The notes: generated by a model from the letters alone, not told the origin. 64,000 nt of DNA from DASUPK01 sp963782345 (GCA_963782345.1 CAWAJF010000004.1:248001-312000), one strand, 5' to 3'; positions 40,640-48,909 are shown, counted from the first letter of the stretch. Translations and numbers: made by a program.

Positions 40640-41638
40640 ATCGCCAAGGCGAAGACCAAGACGTCGCCTCTCGAAGGAGAGGTCGCGCTCGAGCTGCTGC
40701 GGACGATGTGGCGGATCCGGATCTTCGAGTCCCGGGTCGGCCAGCTGAAGCGCGCGGACGAGGTCCACGGGCTGATCCATCTGAGCGAGGGCCAGGAGGC
40801 GGTCGCCGCCGGCGTCTGCGGGCAGCTCCGCGATGACGACGCGGTCTACTCCGGGCACCGCGCCCACGGACACGCGATCGCGCGCGGGGCGCCGCTCGAC
40901 CGGGTGATGGCCGAGCTGATGGGCCGCGAGGACGGCCTCTGCAGGGGCCTCGGCGGATCGATGCACCTGGTGGACACCGAGCACGGCCTGATGGGGGCCA
41001 CCGGCGTCGTCGGCGGCAACATCCCGATCGCGCTGGGGAGCGCCCTCGCCGCCCAGCTGGACGGCGGCGAGGGGGTCGCCGTCGTCTTCTTCGGCGACGG
41101 CGCGGTGCAGGCCGGCCACTTCAACGAGACCATCAACCTCGCGACCCTCTGGGGTCTGCCGTTGATCCTGGTCTGCGAGAACAACGGCTTCGCGGAGTTC
41201 ACCCCTCGCTCGGCGCACACGAAGGTCGAGCGGGTAAGCGACGTCGTCGCCCCCTATGGGCTCCCCCGCGAGACCGTCGACGGCAACGACCTCGCCGCGG
41301 TCTGGGAGACCTTCGGGAGCTTCCTGGCCGCCGCTCGGAAGGGCGAGGGCCCGATGCTGCTCGAGTGCCTGACCCACCGGCTCCGCGGCCACTACGAGGG
41401 GGACCCCGGCCAGTACCGCGAGGCGATGGCCGACGAGGAGTGGCAGCGGAAGGACCCGATCCTCCGCCTCCAGCGGACCGCCGCCGAGGCGGGCTGGTTC
41501 GACGAGGAGGCGGCGGCCGAGGTGGAGGGCGAGGCGAGGGAGGCCGTCGAGGCGGCGATCGAGTTCGCGCGCGCCAGCTCCTTCCCCTCACCCGAGGTCG
41601 CGGCCGCGCTCGTCTACGCCGACCCCGAGGCCGTTTGA
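40640..41638 (+). CDS. ThDP-dependent 2-oxo-acid dehydrogenase E1 alpha subunit (pair 2), start codon apparently ATC
   Basis: Family marks: LIHLSEGQEAVAAGV, YSGHRAHGHAIARG, CRGLGGSMHLVD and the ThDP motif running from FGDGAVQAGHFNETINLA to VCENNGFAEF. The first ATG in frame (40706) lies inside the conserved helix LELLRTMWRIRIFE and would cost about 22 residues. Upstream no ATG, GTG or TTG exists before the previous stop. Reading from ATC at 40640 gives AKAKTKTSPLEGEVALELL, a natural N-terminus, with AGGGG 6 nt before it. So I take ATC (332 aa), perhaps a mutated ATG. It follows the TIM-barrel gene by 9 nt and lacks an E2/E3 partner. Confidence 0.85.
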   Translation: MAKAKTKTSPLEGEVALELLRTMWRIRIFESRVGQLKRADEVHGLIHLSEGQEAVAAGVCGQLRDDDAVYSGHRAHGHAIARGAPLDRVMAELMGREDGLCRGLGGSMHLVDTEHGLMGATGVVGGNIPIALGSALAAQLDGGEGVAVVFFGDGAVQAGHFNETINLATLWGLPLILVCENNGFAEFTPRSAHTKVERVSDVVAPYGLPRETVDGNDLAAVWETFGSFLAAARKGEGPMLLECLTHRLRGHYEGDPGQYREAMADEEWQRKDPILRLQRTAAEAGWFDEEAAAEVEGEAREAVEAAIEFARASSFPSPEVAAALVYADPEAV

Positions 41639-42615
41639 TGGCGCAGACCACCTTCGTCAAGGCGGTCAACGCGACGCTCGCCGAGGCGATGCGCGACGAC
41701 GGCGACGTGATCGTGATCGGAGAGGACGTCGCCGAGGGAGGGCCTTACACGGTGACCGCCGGCCTCGCCGAGGAGTTCGGGACCGAGCGCGTGCTGAACA
41801 CGCCGATCAGCGAAGCGGCGATCTGCGGCGTCGCCATCGGCGCCGCCCAGTCCGGCAAGCGGCCGGTGCTGGAGATCATGTTCATCGACTTCCTCACGCT
41901 GGCCCTCGACCAGCTCGTCAACGCCGCCGCCAAGGCCCACTTCATGTCCGGGGGGCAGCTCAGCGTGCCGATGGTCCTGCGCACCCAGGGAGGCGCCGGC
42001 AGCCGCGGCGCCGCCCAGCACTCCCAGAGCCTCGAGGCCTGGCTCACCCACATCCCGGGCCTGAAGGTCCTGATGCCCAGCAACGCGGTGGATGCCGCCG
42101 GGCTGCTGCGGAGCGCGATCGCCGATCCCAATCCCGTGGTCTTCGTCGAGCACAAGAACCTCTACTTCCGCAAGGAGGAGGTGCCCCAGAACGGGGAGCC
42201 CGTGCCGATCGGCAAGGCGCGCATCGTCCGCGAGGGGTCCGACGTGACGATCGTCGCCCTCTCACGGATGGTCGGCGAGGCGCTGGCGGCGGCCGAGCGT
42301 CTCGCCGCCGAGGGAATCGAGGCCGAGGTGATCGACCCGCGGACGCTGGTCCCCTTCGACCTCGAGACGGTGCTGGAGTCCGTTCGGCGCAGCAACCGCC
42401 TGGTCGTCGCCCACGAGGCGGTGAAGGTCGGCGGTTTTGGAGCCGAGATCGCGGCCGAGGTCCAGGCGGCCGCGTTTGACTTCCTCGATGCGCCGATCGA
42501 GCGCGTCGGCGCTCCCTTCGAGCCGGTCCCCCTAAGCCCCGGGCTCGAGGACGCCTACCAGCCGGGGGCCGACGAGGTCCGCGCAGCCGCGCGGCGCGCG
42601 CTCGGCATCGGCTGA
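41638..42615 (+). CDS. ThDP-dependent 2-oxo-acid dehydrogenase E1 beta subunit (pair 2)
   Basis: 325 aa from the ATG at 41638 (TGATG overlap with the alpha gene). Canonical E1-beta sequence: VIVIGEDVAEGGPYTVTAGLA, NTPISEAAICGVAIGAA, LEIMFIDFLTLALDQLVN, GGAGSRGAAQHSQSLEAW, FVEHKNLYF, DVTIVALSRMVGEAL and EVIDPRTLVPFD. It is closer to textbook PDH/acetoin dehydrogenase than pair 1. It forms the active site with its alpha partner at the subunit interface. Confidence 0.92.
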   Translation: MAQTTFVKAVNATLAEAMRDDGDVIVIGEDVAEGGPYTVTAGLAEEFGTERVLNTPISEAAICGVAIGAAQSGKRPVLEIMFIDFLTLALDQLVNAAAKAHFMSGGQLSVPMVLRTQGGAGSRGAAQHSQSLEAWLTHIPGLKVLMPSNAVDAAGLLRSAIADPNPVVFVEHKNLYFRKEEVPQNGEPVPIGKARIVREGSDVTIVALSRMVGEALAAAERLAAEGIEAEVIDPRTLVPFDLETVLESVRRSNRLVVAHEAVKVGGFGAEIAAEVQAAAFDFLDAPIERVGAPFEPVPLSPGLEDAYQPGADEVRAAARRALGIG

Positions 42616-42667
42616 ACCGCCGTCTTGGCGCAGCCTGACCCCCACGTCGCCGGGTAGAAAGAACGGG

Positions 42668-43558
42668 ATGCGATCAGCAGCGACAGTGATCAAGCGGACG
42701 CTGGTGTCGTTTTACGACGACCAGATGACCCAGCACGCAGCGGCGCTCACCTACTACTCGTTGATGTCCCTCTTTCCCGCCGCCCTGCTCGGCCTCTCAT
42801 TGCTGGGACTCCTGGGTGAGTACCCGAGCACCTACAACGCGATCATCAGCTACCTGCGCGACGTGGTGCCCCATTCGGCCCTGGTGCCGCTGGACAGCTC
42901 TTTGCGCCAAGCCCTCCAGCACAAAGGATCGGCGGTGACGGCCTTCGCGGTCAGCATCGCGCTCACTCTCTATGGCACCACCGGCGTGCTCGAGGCCGCT
43001 CGCCGCGCCCTGAATGTGGTCTTCGAGCTGGAGGGTGGCGGCCGCAGCTTCCTGCGGCGCAAGTCGACCGACATCATCTTCACCTTCGTGCTCATGGGCC
43101 TGGTGCTGGCGAGTCTCATCATGCTCTTCGTCGGCGGCCGATTCGCTGGGGACCTCTTCGGCTTCATCGGTCTTGGTTCCACCGCCGCGTCGATCTGGAG
43201 CGTCGCTCGCTGGCCGGGGGCCTTGGCCGTAACGATGCTGATATTCGCGCTGATCTACTACGTCACGCCCGACGTGAAGCAGCGGGCGTTTCGCTGGGTC
43301 ACGCCCGGGGCGTTCGTGGGCGTGCTCATCTGGCTGGCAGCCTCGGTCGGCTTCTCGTTCTACATCTCGCAGGTGGCCAACGTAGGCGCTCTCTACGGGG
43401 CTTTCGCGGGCGCGATCGTGCTGGTGGCGTGGCTGTGGCTGACCAACGTGGCCCTCCTGTTCGGCGCTGAGCTCGATGCGGAGATCGAACGTCACAAGGA
43501 ACTCGGTGAGGGTGTCCCGGAGAGCGAGACGCTCAACCTGCCAACAAGGGCGCGGTAG
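42668..43558 (+). CDS. YihY/BrkB-family inner membrane protein
   Basis: 296 aa, about six membrane helices. The family start QHAAALTYYSLMSLFPAALLGLSLLG and the conserved VAWLWLTNVALLFGAELDAEIE near the C-terminus are both present. The family was once called tRNA-processing RNase BN in error; its true role is unknown, possibly transport. It follows the dehydrogenase genes by 52 nt but shares no evident function with them. Confidence 0.92.
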   Translation: MRSAATVIKRTLVSFYDDQMTQHAAALTYYSLMSLFPAALLGLSLLGLLGEYPSTYNAIISYLRDVVPHSALVPLDSSLRQALQHKGSAVTAFAVSIALTLYGTTGVLEAARRALNVVFELEGGGRSFLRRKSTDIIFTFVLMGLVLASLIMLFVGGRFAGDLFGFIGLGSTAASIWSVARWPGALAVTMLIFALIYYVTPDVKQRAFRWVTPGAFVGVLIWLAASVGFSFYISQVANVGALYGAFAGAIVLVAWLWLTNVALLFGAELDAEIERHKELGEGVPESETLNLPTRAR

Positions 43559-43667
43559 CCAGGAACCTTCAGGGACGGCCTGACCCACTCGAATCTGTTC
43601 TGGTCGTGGAGTAGCAGCCGAACCTATCCCATGGTATCTGTCAAATAGCTTGTTTTATTGCCCGCCT

Positions 43668-43677
43668 CCCTATAGGG
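43668..43677. promoter_or_regulatory. Perfect 10-bp palindrome just upstream of the GMC small-subunit gene
   Basis: CCCTATAGGG ends 3 nt before the GTG at 43681, within an AT-richer stretch (43640-43660, with TTGTTT at about 43650). It contains a TATA-like core and could be an operator or -10 region. This is weak, because the distance to the start codon would require a leaderless transcript. Confidence 0.25.
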
Positions 43678-43680
43678 TGC

Positions 43681-44088
43681 GTGGCCGTGGCGGAGAGGAG
43701 CTGGCTGATCCTGGACGAAGGCCGAGCCTCGGCCCTGGCGGCGCTCTGCGAGACGATCGTGCCGGGGTCCGGCCGAGTCGAGCCGGCCGTCTACATCGAC
43801 GCGAAGCTCGCGATGCTGGACGAGGGGACGAAGGCGGCGACGCTGGGCGCGATCGACGCTCTCGCCGACGTCGCCGACGGAGGTCCCGAGGCACTCGCCG
43901 GGCGCGCCGCCACGCCCGAGTTCATGATGCTGAGGGCGCTTGCCTGCGAGGCGTTCTACAGCGACTTCGTCGCGCCGGGCGCCGAGGGGCCGAGCGCCTG
44001 GGAGGAGATCGACTTCCGCTTCCCGCTGGCGAGCCAGATCCAGCACGACTGGTCCTTCATGGGCCACCCTGAAACGGGTCGCACATGA
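43681..44088 (+). CDS. Gluconate 2-dehydrogenase subunit-3-like protein, partner of a GMC dehydrogenase
   Basis: 135 aa from the GTG at 43681 (MAVAERSWLILD); a GTG two codons later is the alternative. Helical domain: SALAALCETIVPGSGRVEP, FMMLRALACEAFYSDFVAPG and SAWEEIDFRFP. The same pattern is seen at the N-terminus of the fused GMC protein at 7482-9401 (there YYSMPWQGEGPNP). No signal peptide or twin-Arg motif is visible. Its 4-nt overlap with the GMC gene makes it that enzyme's second subunit, probably helping electron transfer or stability. Confidence 0.82.
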   Translation: MAVAERSWLILDEGRASALAALCETIVPGSGRVEPAVYIDAKLAMLDEGTKAATLGAIDALADVADGGPEALAGRAATPEFMMLRALACEAFYSDFVAPGAEGPSAWEEIDFRFPLASQIQHDWSFMGHPETGRT

Positions 44089-45578
44089 GCGAGCGCGTCG
44101 ACGTCGTCGTGGTCGGCTCGGGCGCCGGGGGCGGGGTGGTCGCCGGCGAGCTCGCGCAGCGCGGCCGCAGCGTCGTCCTGCTGGAGGCGGGCCCGCATCT
44201 GACCGCCGCGGACTTCGTTCGCTGGGAGGCAAAGGCCGCGTACGACTTCTGGTGGCCCCTGCGGATGGCGATGGTCGACGGGGGAGCCGGCGGAACGGTG
44301 CCGATCTTCGGCGGGCGCTGCGTGGGCGGCACCACCACGATGAACACCAAGGTCTCCTTCCGCGCGCACGACTTCGAGTTCGCCAAGTGGCACGACGCGA
44401 GCGGGCTGCTCGGCGACGGCGGCAGGCCATTCGGGGTCGAGGACCTCGGGCCCCACTACGAGCGCGTCGAGAAGGTGCTCGGCGTGCGGGAGCGCGCCGA
44501 TTGGCCCGAGTGCGTGCGGACGCTCGACGCCGGCTTCCGGGAGCTGGGCTCCGAGCTGGAGCCGGTCGACTCCTACACCGACGTCAACTGCATGAAGTGC
44601 GGGTCCTGCCTGCAGGGCTGTCCCACCAACGCGGGCAAGAACACGATGAACACCTACATCCACGCAACCACCGCAGTCGGCAAGTTGGACCTGAGGGCGG
44701 ATTCACCCGTCGAGCGGGTCATCTTGGCCGACCGCGAGGGTGGCTTGGAGGCGACCGGGGTCGAGTACACCGACGCCGACGGGCAGAGACAGACGATCGA
44801 GGCGGGCGCCGTCGTCGTCGCTGCGGGAGCGCTCAACACCCCGCAGATCCTGATCCGCTCGGGGCTGCCGGAGGCCGCCGGCCATTCGCCCAGCACGGAT
44901 TGGATCGGCCGCAACCTCGGCCTCCACCCCGCCGCCTTCGTCTTCGGGCTCTTCGACGAGGTCCAGGACGCCCATCGCGTCTACCCGATCACCTCGCACT
45001 GCATGGACTTCATGCGCGACGAGGACGGCGGGTTCGTGCTCGAGGCCTCGACCGTTCAGGACCCGATCGGCTTTGCGACCAGCATCGCCGACGAGGACGG
45101 GCCGATGTGGGGCGATCGCCTGACCGAAGCGGTGCGTCGGTACCGCCACTGGAACGGCATCCTCGTGCTCGCGAACGACGAGAACAACGGGCGCGTCATC
45201 GTCGGCGAGGACGGCTCCGAGAGCTTCGAGGCCCATTTCGACCCGGTCGAGCTCGAGCGGATGGAGGGGGGCCTCGAGTTCGCGCGCCGGGTGATGAAGG
45301 CGGCCGGCGCCAAGCAGATCGCCTGGACCGGGCCGGCCAGCACCCACGTCCAGGGGACCTGCCGGATGGGCTCGGACGCGGCCCGCTCGGTCGTGGACGC
45401 CAACTGCGAGTCGCACGACGCAAAGAGGCTCTTCGTCGGGGACGCCTCGCTGTTCCCGAAGACCCTTTCGGTCAACCCCTCGCTGACGATCATGGCCCTC
45501 GCCGACCGGCTCGCGCAGCACCTCGACGACGACCCGAATCAGTACCTGAGCCCGCAAGCCGCGGAGGTCCCCGCGTGA
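44085..45578 (+). CDS. GMC-family FAD oxidoreductase with four-Cys cluster
   Basis: 497 aa, ATGA overlap with the small subunit. FAD motif VVVVGSGAGGGVVAGELAQ at the N-terminus; substrate/FAD loop GGTVPIFGGRCVGGTTTMN; VVVAAGALNTPQILIRSG; C-terminal His region STHVQGTCRMGS and NPSLTIMALADRLAQ. NCMKCGSCLQGCPTNAGKNT carries four Cys (CxxCxxCxxxC), which looks able to bind a metal or FeS centre. It would dehydrogenate an alcohol. The aldehyde/alcohol genes downstream overlap it (GTGA). Confidence 0.88.
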   Translation: MSERVDVVVVGSGAGGGVVAGELAQRGRSVVLLEAGPHLTAADFVRWEAKAAYDFWWPLRMAMVDGGAGGTVPIFGGRCVGGTTTMNTKVSFRAHDFEFAKWHDASGLLGDGGRPFGVEDLGPHYERVEKVLGVRERADWPECVRTLDAGFRELGSELEPVDSYTDVNCMKCGSCLQGCPTNAGKNTMNTYIHATTAVGKLDLRADSPVERVILADREGGLEATGVEYTDADGQRQTIEAGAVVVAAGALNTPQILIRSGLPEAAGHSPSTDWIGRNLGLHPAAFVFGLFDEVQDAHRVYPITSHCMDFMRDEDGGFVLEASTVQDPIGFATSIADEDGPMWGDRLTEAVRRYRHWNGILVLANDENNGRVIVGEDGSESFEAHFDPVELERMEGGLEFARRVMKAAGAKQIAWTGPASTHVQGTCRMGSDAARSVVDANCESHDAKRLFVGDASLFPKTLSVNPSLTIMALADRLAQHLDDDPNQYLSPQAAEVPA

Positions 45579-46612
45579 AGGCGGCGGTGCTCCACGAGTA
45601 CAACCAGCCGCTCGAGCTCGAGGACCGGCCCGAGCCGGAGATCACCAGGGCCAACCAGGTGCGCGTCAAGATCGAGGCCGCGGGGGTCTGCTCGACCGAC
45701 CTGCACGCGATCGAGGGGCTGATGGGGCCGGCCGGGATGGACGTGCCCCGGGTCCTCGGCCACGAGAACGGCGGCCGGGTGGACGCGGTCGGCGACCTCG
45801 TCTCCTCGGTCAAGGTCGGCGACCCTGTGCTGATCTACCCGCCGCACAGCTGCGGCGTCTGCGTCAACTGCAGGCGCGGCCGCGACATGCACTGCGCGCA
45901 TCACCAGTTCACGGGCCTGACTCTCGACGGCGGCTTCACCGAGTACCTGGTGGTCGGCGAGCGCGAGATCGTGCCGCTCCCGCCCGGCGTCGATCCGATC
46001 GCGGTCGCCCCCCACTCCGACGCCGGGATCACCGCCTACCACGCGGTCAAGAGGGTCGCCCACCTGATGCTGCCCGGAAGCACCACCGTCGTGCTCGGGG
46101 CGGGCGGCGTCGGCCACATCGGGCTCCAGCTCGCCCGCGAGCTCGGCTCGGGCACCGTGATCGTGGTCGACCCCCACCCCGACCGGCGCAAGCTTGCCGA
46201 GGAGCTGGGCGCCGATTGGGCCGTGGACAGCGAGGGCGTGGAGGACGCCGTCTGGGAGCTGAGCCAGGGTGGCGGCGCCGACCTCGTGCTCGACTTCGTG
46301 GGGACCGACCAGACCCACGCCGACGGCCTCGCGATGCTCGGGCTCCAGGGCACCTACTCGATGATCGGCTTCGGCGGCACGATCACCATTCCGTCGGTCG
46401 CGCTGGTCAGCCAGGAACAGTGCCTGGTCGCCAACCTGGTCGGCAGCTGGACCGACCTCTGGGAGGTCGTGCAGCTGCACGCGGCGGGCAGAATCACGCT
46501 GAAGACCGAGACGCACCCACTCGAAGACGTCAACGAGGTGCTCGGGCGGCTGAGCGAGGGCGACATCACCGGGCGAGCGGTGCTCCTGCCGCACTCCAAC
46601 GGCTCGGCCTAG
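45575..46612 (+). CDS. Zinc-dependent alcohol dehydrogenase (medium-chain)
   Basis: 345 aa from the GTG at 45575 (GTGA overlap). Catalytic zinc ligands Cys in AAGVCSTDLHAIEG and His in VLGHENGGRV; structural cluster HSCGVCVNCRRGRDMHC; cofactor motif TTVVLGAGGVGHIGLQLA. VVDPHPDRRKLAEELGADW with an Asp after the second strand suggests NAD(H). Like aryl-alcohol or secondary alcohol dehydrogenases; substrate unknown. Coupled to the GMC gene, so the pair may work on the same alcohol. Confidence 0.9.
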   Translation: MKAAVLHEYNQPLELEDRPEPEITRANQVRVKIEAAGVCSTDLHAIEGLMGPAGMDVPRVLGHENGGRVDAVGDLVSSVKVGDPVLIYPPHSCGVCVNCRRGRDMHCAHHQFTGLTLDGGFTEYLVVGEREIVPLPPGVDPIAVAPHSDAGITAYHAVKRVAHLMLPGSTTVVLGAGGVGHIGLQLARELGSGTVIVVDPHPDRRKLAEELGADWAVDSEGVEDAVWELSQGGGADLVLDFVGTDQTHADGLAMLGLQGTYSMIGFGGTITIPSVALVSQEQCLVANLVGSWTDLWEVVQLHAAGRITLKTETHPLEDVNEVLGRLSEGDITGRAVLLPHSNGSA

Positions 46613-46626
46613 GCGGCGAAGCCGGA

Positions 46627-47538
46627 ATGCGGGTCGTTGAGGTGACGCAGCTCGGCGGACCCGAGGTGCTGAAGCTCACCGAGCGCGATGATCCCACTCC
46701 CGGGCCCGGCCAGGCCGTCGTCCGGGTGAGGGCCGCGAACGTCAACCCGACGGATCTCGGGGCGCGGGCCGGCGCCGGTCGGACGGTCCCGGATCCGCCA
46801 TTCGTGCTCGGCTGGGATCTGGCGGGCGTGGTCACCGCCGTTGGCGAAGGAGTCGAGGAGCTCGAGGAGGGCGACCGCGTCGTGGGGATGATCCAGTGGT
46901 ACGACCAGCAGGGCTCCGTCGGCGCCTACGCCGAATCGGTGGCCGTGGACGCCGAGTGGATCGTGCCGCTGCCGAACGAGCTCGACTACGAGACGGCGGC
47001 CACCATCCCGCTCAACGCGGTCACCGCCAAGGAGGGACTCGAGCTGCTCGATCCTCCCGATGGCTGCGACCTGCTGGTCACCGGCGCGAGTGGCGGAGTC
47101 GGCGGCTTCGCCGTGCAGCTCGCTGCCCGGGCGGGCCACCGCGTGATCGCGCAGGCCGGCCGCGACGACGAGGACTGGCCGCGGGGGCTGGGCGCCTCGG
47201 AGGTGCTTCCGCGGGACGCGGACCTGGCCTCGATCGACCCGGTGCCCGCCGTCTTCGACGCGGTGCCGCTGGGAGAGCCCGCGCTGGTCGCGGTCGAGGA
47301 CGGCGGCGCCGTGGTCGCGACCCGGCGCCAGCCGGAGGCTGACCCGGGGCGGCGTATCCGGCAGGAGTTCTTTCTGATCCACCACGACCGTGAGGCGCTG
47401 CGGTCGGTGGTGCGAGACGTGGCGGCGGGGAAGCTCCGCACGCGGATCGATCGCACGCTGCCACTGGCGGAAGCCGCCGAGGCGCACCGTCTGGTCGAGG
47501 CGGGCGGATTGCGCGGCAAGGTCGTACTAACCCCATGA
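46627..47538 (+). CDS. Zinc-free medium-chain reductase (quinone oxidoreductase-like)
   Basis: 303 aa from the ATG at 46627. Quinone-reductase type: NPTDLGARAGAGRTVP, PFVLGWDLAGVVTAVGEGV, GDRVVGMIQWYDQQGSVGAYAE, TIPLNAVTAKEGL and the nucleotide motif LLVTGASGGVGGFAVQLAA. No zinc-cluster cysteines. It would reduce a quinone or an activated double bond with NADPH. Follows the alcohol dehydrogenase by 14 nt. Confidence 0.88.
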   Translation: MRVVEVTQLGGPEVLKLTERDDPTPGPGQAVVRVRAANVNPTDLGARAGAGRTVPDPPFVLGWDLAGVVTAVGEGVEELEEGDRVVGMIQWYDQQGSVGAYAESVAVDAEWIVPLPNELDYETAATIPLNAVTAKEGLELLDPPDGCDLLVTGASGGVGGFAVQLAARAGHRVIAQAGRDDEDWPRGLGASEVLPRDADLASIDPVPAVFDAVPLGEPALVAVEDGGAVVATRRQPEADPGRRIRQEFFLIHHDREALRSVVRDVAAGKLRTRIDRTLPLAEAAEAHRLVEAGGLRGKVVLTP

Positions 47539-47547
47539 CGTCACCCC

Positions 47548-47593
47548 GGGGTCAGGTCTTGCGTACGACATGTGACATGCAAGACCTGACCCC
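47548..47593. repeat. Perfect 15-bp inverted repeat, REP-like element or hairpin between genes
   Basis: GGGGTCAGGTCTTGC (47548-47562), a 16-nt loop, then GCAAGACCTGACCCC (47579-47593). It fills most of the gap between the reductase and the hydrolase. It ends in ACCCCATGAG, echoing ACCCCATGA at the stop of the upstream gene, so a short direct repeat flanks it. Arms like this are typical of REP/RAYT-associated palindromes; no transposase is near. With no T-tract it is not a standard terminator, although the hairpin is strong. Confidence 0.75.
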
Positions 47594-47611
47594 ATGAGCT
47601 GAGGAGGAGAG

Positions 47612-48346
47612 ATGGCGAGGTTCGTACTGGTGCATGGAGCGTTCGCGGGAGGATGGATCTGGGGCCCGCTTGCCGAGAGGCTCGAGGCCGCGGGCCACGA
47701 GGTCGAGGCGCCGGATCTACCCGGGATGGGCGAGGACACCACCCCGGTCGAGGAGGTGACGCTCGCGGCGTACGCCGACCGCGTCTGCGAGGTCCTCGAC
47801 GCGAGCCCAGAGCAGTCGATCCTGGTCGGCAACAGCATGGGTGGCGTCGTGATGACCGAGGCCGCCGCCCGCCGCCCCGAGAAGGTGAAGCGCCTGATCT
47901 ACGTGGCCGCATTCATGCCGGCCGACGGGCAGAGCCTGGTCCAGCTCACCGAGTTGCCGGAGGGGGAAGGTGACCTGGTGCAGGCGACCGTGGTCGTTTC
48001 CGGCGAGCCCCCGGTGGGCGTGCTTCCGGAGGCGAGCCTTCGTGAGGGCAACCTCGCCTGCCCGGCGGACGTGCTCGAGTGGGCCGTAGAGAGCGCCGGC
48101 CCCCAGCCGGTGGTTCCCTTCACCGAGCCGGTCTCCCTCAATGACGATTTCGAGCGGATCCCCCGCAGCTACGTGATCTCCACGAGGGACAGGTTCATCC
48201 CGCCGCCGCTCCAGCGCCGGATGGTGAAGGACCGCAACGTCACCGATGTGGTCGAGCTCGACACCGACCATCACCCGCAGCTCTCCAGGCCGGATGAGCT
48301 TGCGGCGGCCCTCGACGAGCGGGCGCGTGAGGGAGTGGCGGCGTGA
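47612..48346 (+). CDS. Alpha/beta hydrolase (esterase/hydroxynitrile-lyase-like)
   Basis: 244 aa; ATG with GAGGAGGAGAG upstream. The N-terminal oxyanion loop is FVLVHGAFAGGWIWGPL, the nucleophile is the Ser of LVGNSMGGVVMTEAA (about residue 77), the acid lies near STRDRFIPP and the His in TDHHPQLSRP. This is the plant methylesterase/hydroxynitrile-lyase type of fold. It may hydrolyse an ester of an aromatic or terpenoid alcohol, supplying the dehydrogenases around it (inference). GTGA overlap with the next gene. Confidence 0.87.
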   Translation: MARFVLVHGAFAGGWIWGPLAERLEAAGHEVEAPDLPGMGEDTTPVEEVTLAAYADRVCEVLDASPEQSILVGNSMGGVVMTEAAARRPEKVKRLIYVAAFMPADGQSLVQLTELPEGEGDLVQATVVVSGEPPVGVLPEASLREGNLACPADVLEWAVESAGPQPVVPFTEPVSLNDDFERIPRSYVISTRDRFIPPPLQRRMVKDRNVTDVVELDTDHHPQLSRPDELAAALDERAREGVAA

Positions 48347-48909
48347 GCGCCGGGACGGTCCGTCCCGCCTCTGAGGTGTTCGCCGAGCCGCGGCCGATCG
48401 AGGCGCTCGGCGACCTGTTCGCCAACATCTGGCAGGTCTGTTACGTCACCCCGGATCTCGACCGCGGAATGCAGGAGCTTCGGAACGCCTTCGGGATCGA
48501 GAACGCCACCGAGGTGCCGGTTGAGGGAGCCACGTTCATGAAGGGCGGCGAGGAGGTTCCATGGGAGCCTCGGGTGGCGATGGGCGCCCGCGGTGGCCTG
48601 ATCGTCGAGCTGATCGAGCCGGTGGCCGGGGAGGTCGCGTTCTACCGCCGGTTCCTGCCGCGCGGCGCGGGCGTGCTCGGACTCCACCACCTCGCGATGC
48701 TCGTCCCGCTCGGAGACGAGCCGTGGAGCGGGATCGAGAGGCTGCTGGCCGAGCACGGCCTGGAGTTCGAGTACACGATCCTGATCCCGGATCGCGCCCG
48801 TCTTGCCTACGTCGACACGACGGAGATGCTCGGCCACTACATCGAGCTCTGCCAGCTCCAGCCCGCCGACACCGAGTTCTTCAGCGGCCTGATCGCCGAG
48901 AGCGCCTGA
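48343..48909 (+). CDS. VOC-family protein
   Basis: 188 aa. After a 30-residue leader, NIWQVCYVTPDLDRGMQELRNAFG begins a VOC module. The second unit starts LGLHHLAMLVPLGDEPW and ends YVDTTEMLGHYIELCQLQP with the likely Glu ligand. This long form is common next to oxidoreductases in actinobacterial catabolic clusters; the activity is unknown. Tightly coupled to the hydrolase and to the alcohol dehydrogenase (TGATG). Confidence 0.82.
   Translation: MSAGTVRPASEVFAEPRPIEALGDLFANIWQVCYVTPDLDRGMQELRNAFGIENATEVPVEGATFMKGGEEVPWEPRVAMGARGGLIVELIEPVAGEVAFYRRFLPRGAGVLGLHHLAMLVPLGDEPWSGIERLLAEHGLEFEYTILIPDRARLAYVDTTEMLGHYIELCQLQPADTEFFSGLIAESA

Noticed and set aside
43940..45574. Open frame upstream of the 45575 alcohol dehydrogenase
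   Set aside because: Arg/Gly-rich shadow inside the GMC gene. The real start is the GTG overlapping the GMC stop.
47548..47593. Intrinsic terminator
   Set aside because: The stem is strong but no T run follows on either strand, so I list it as a repeat.
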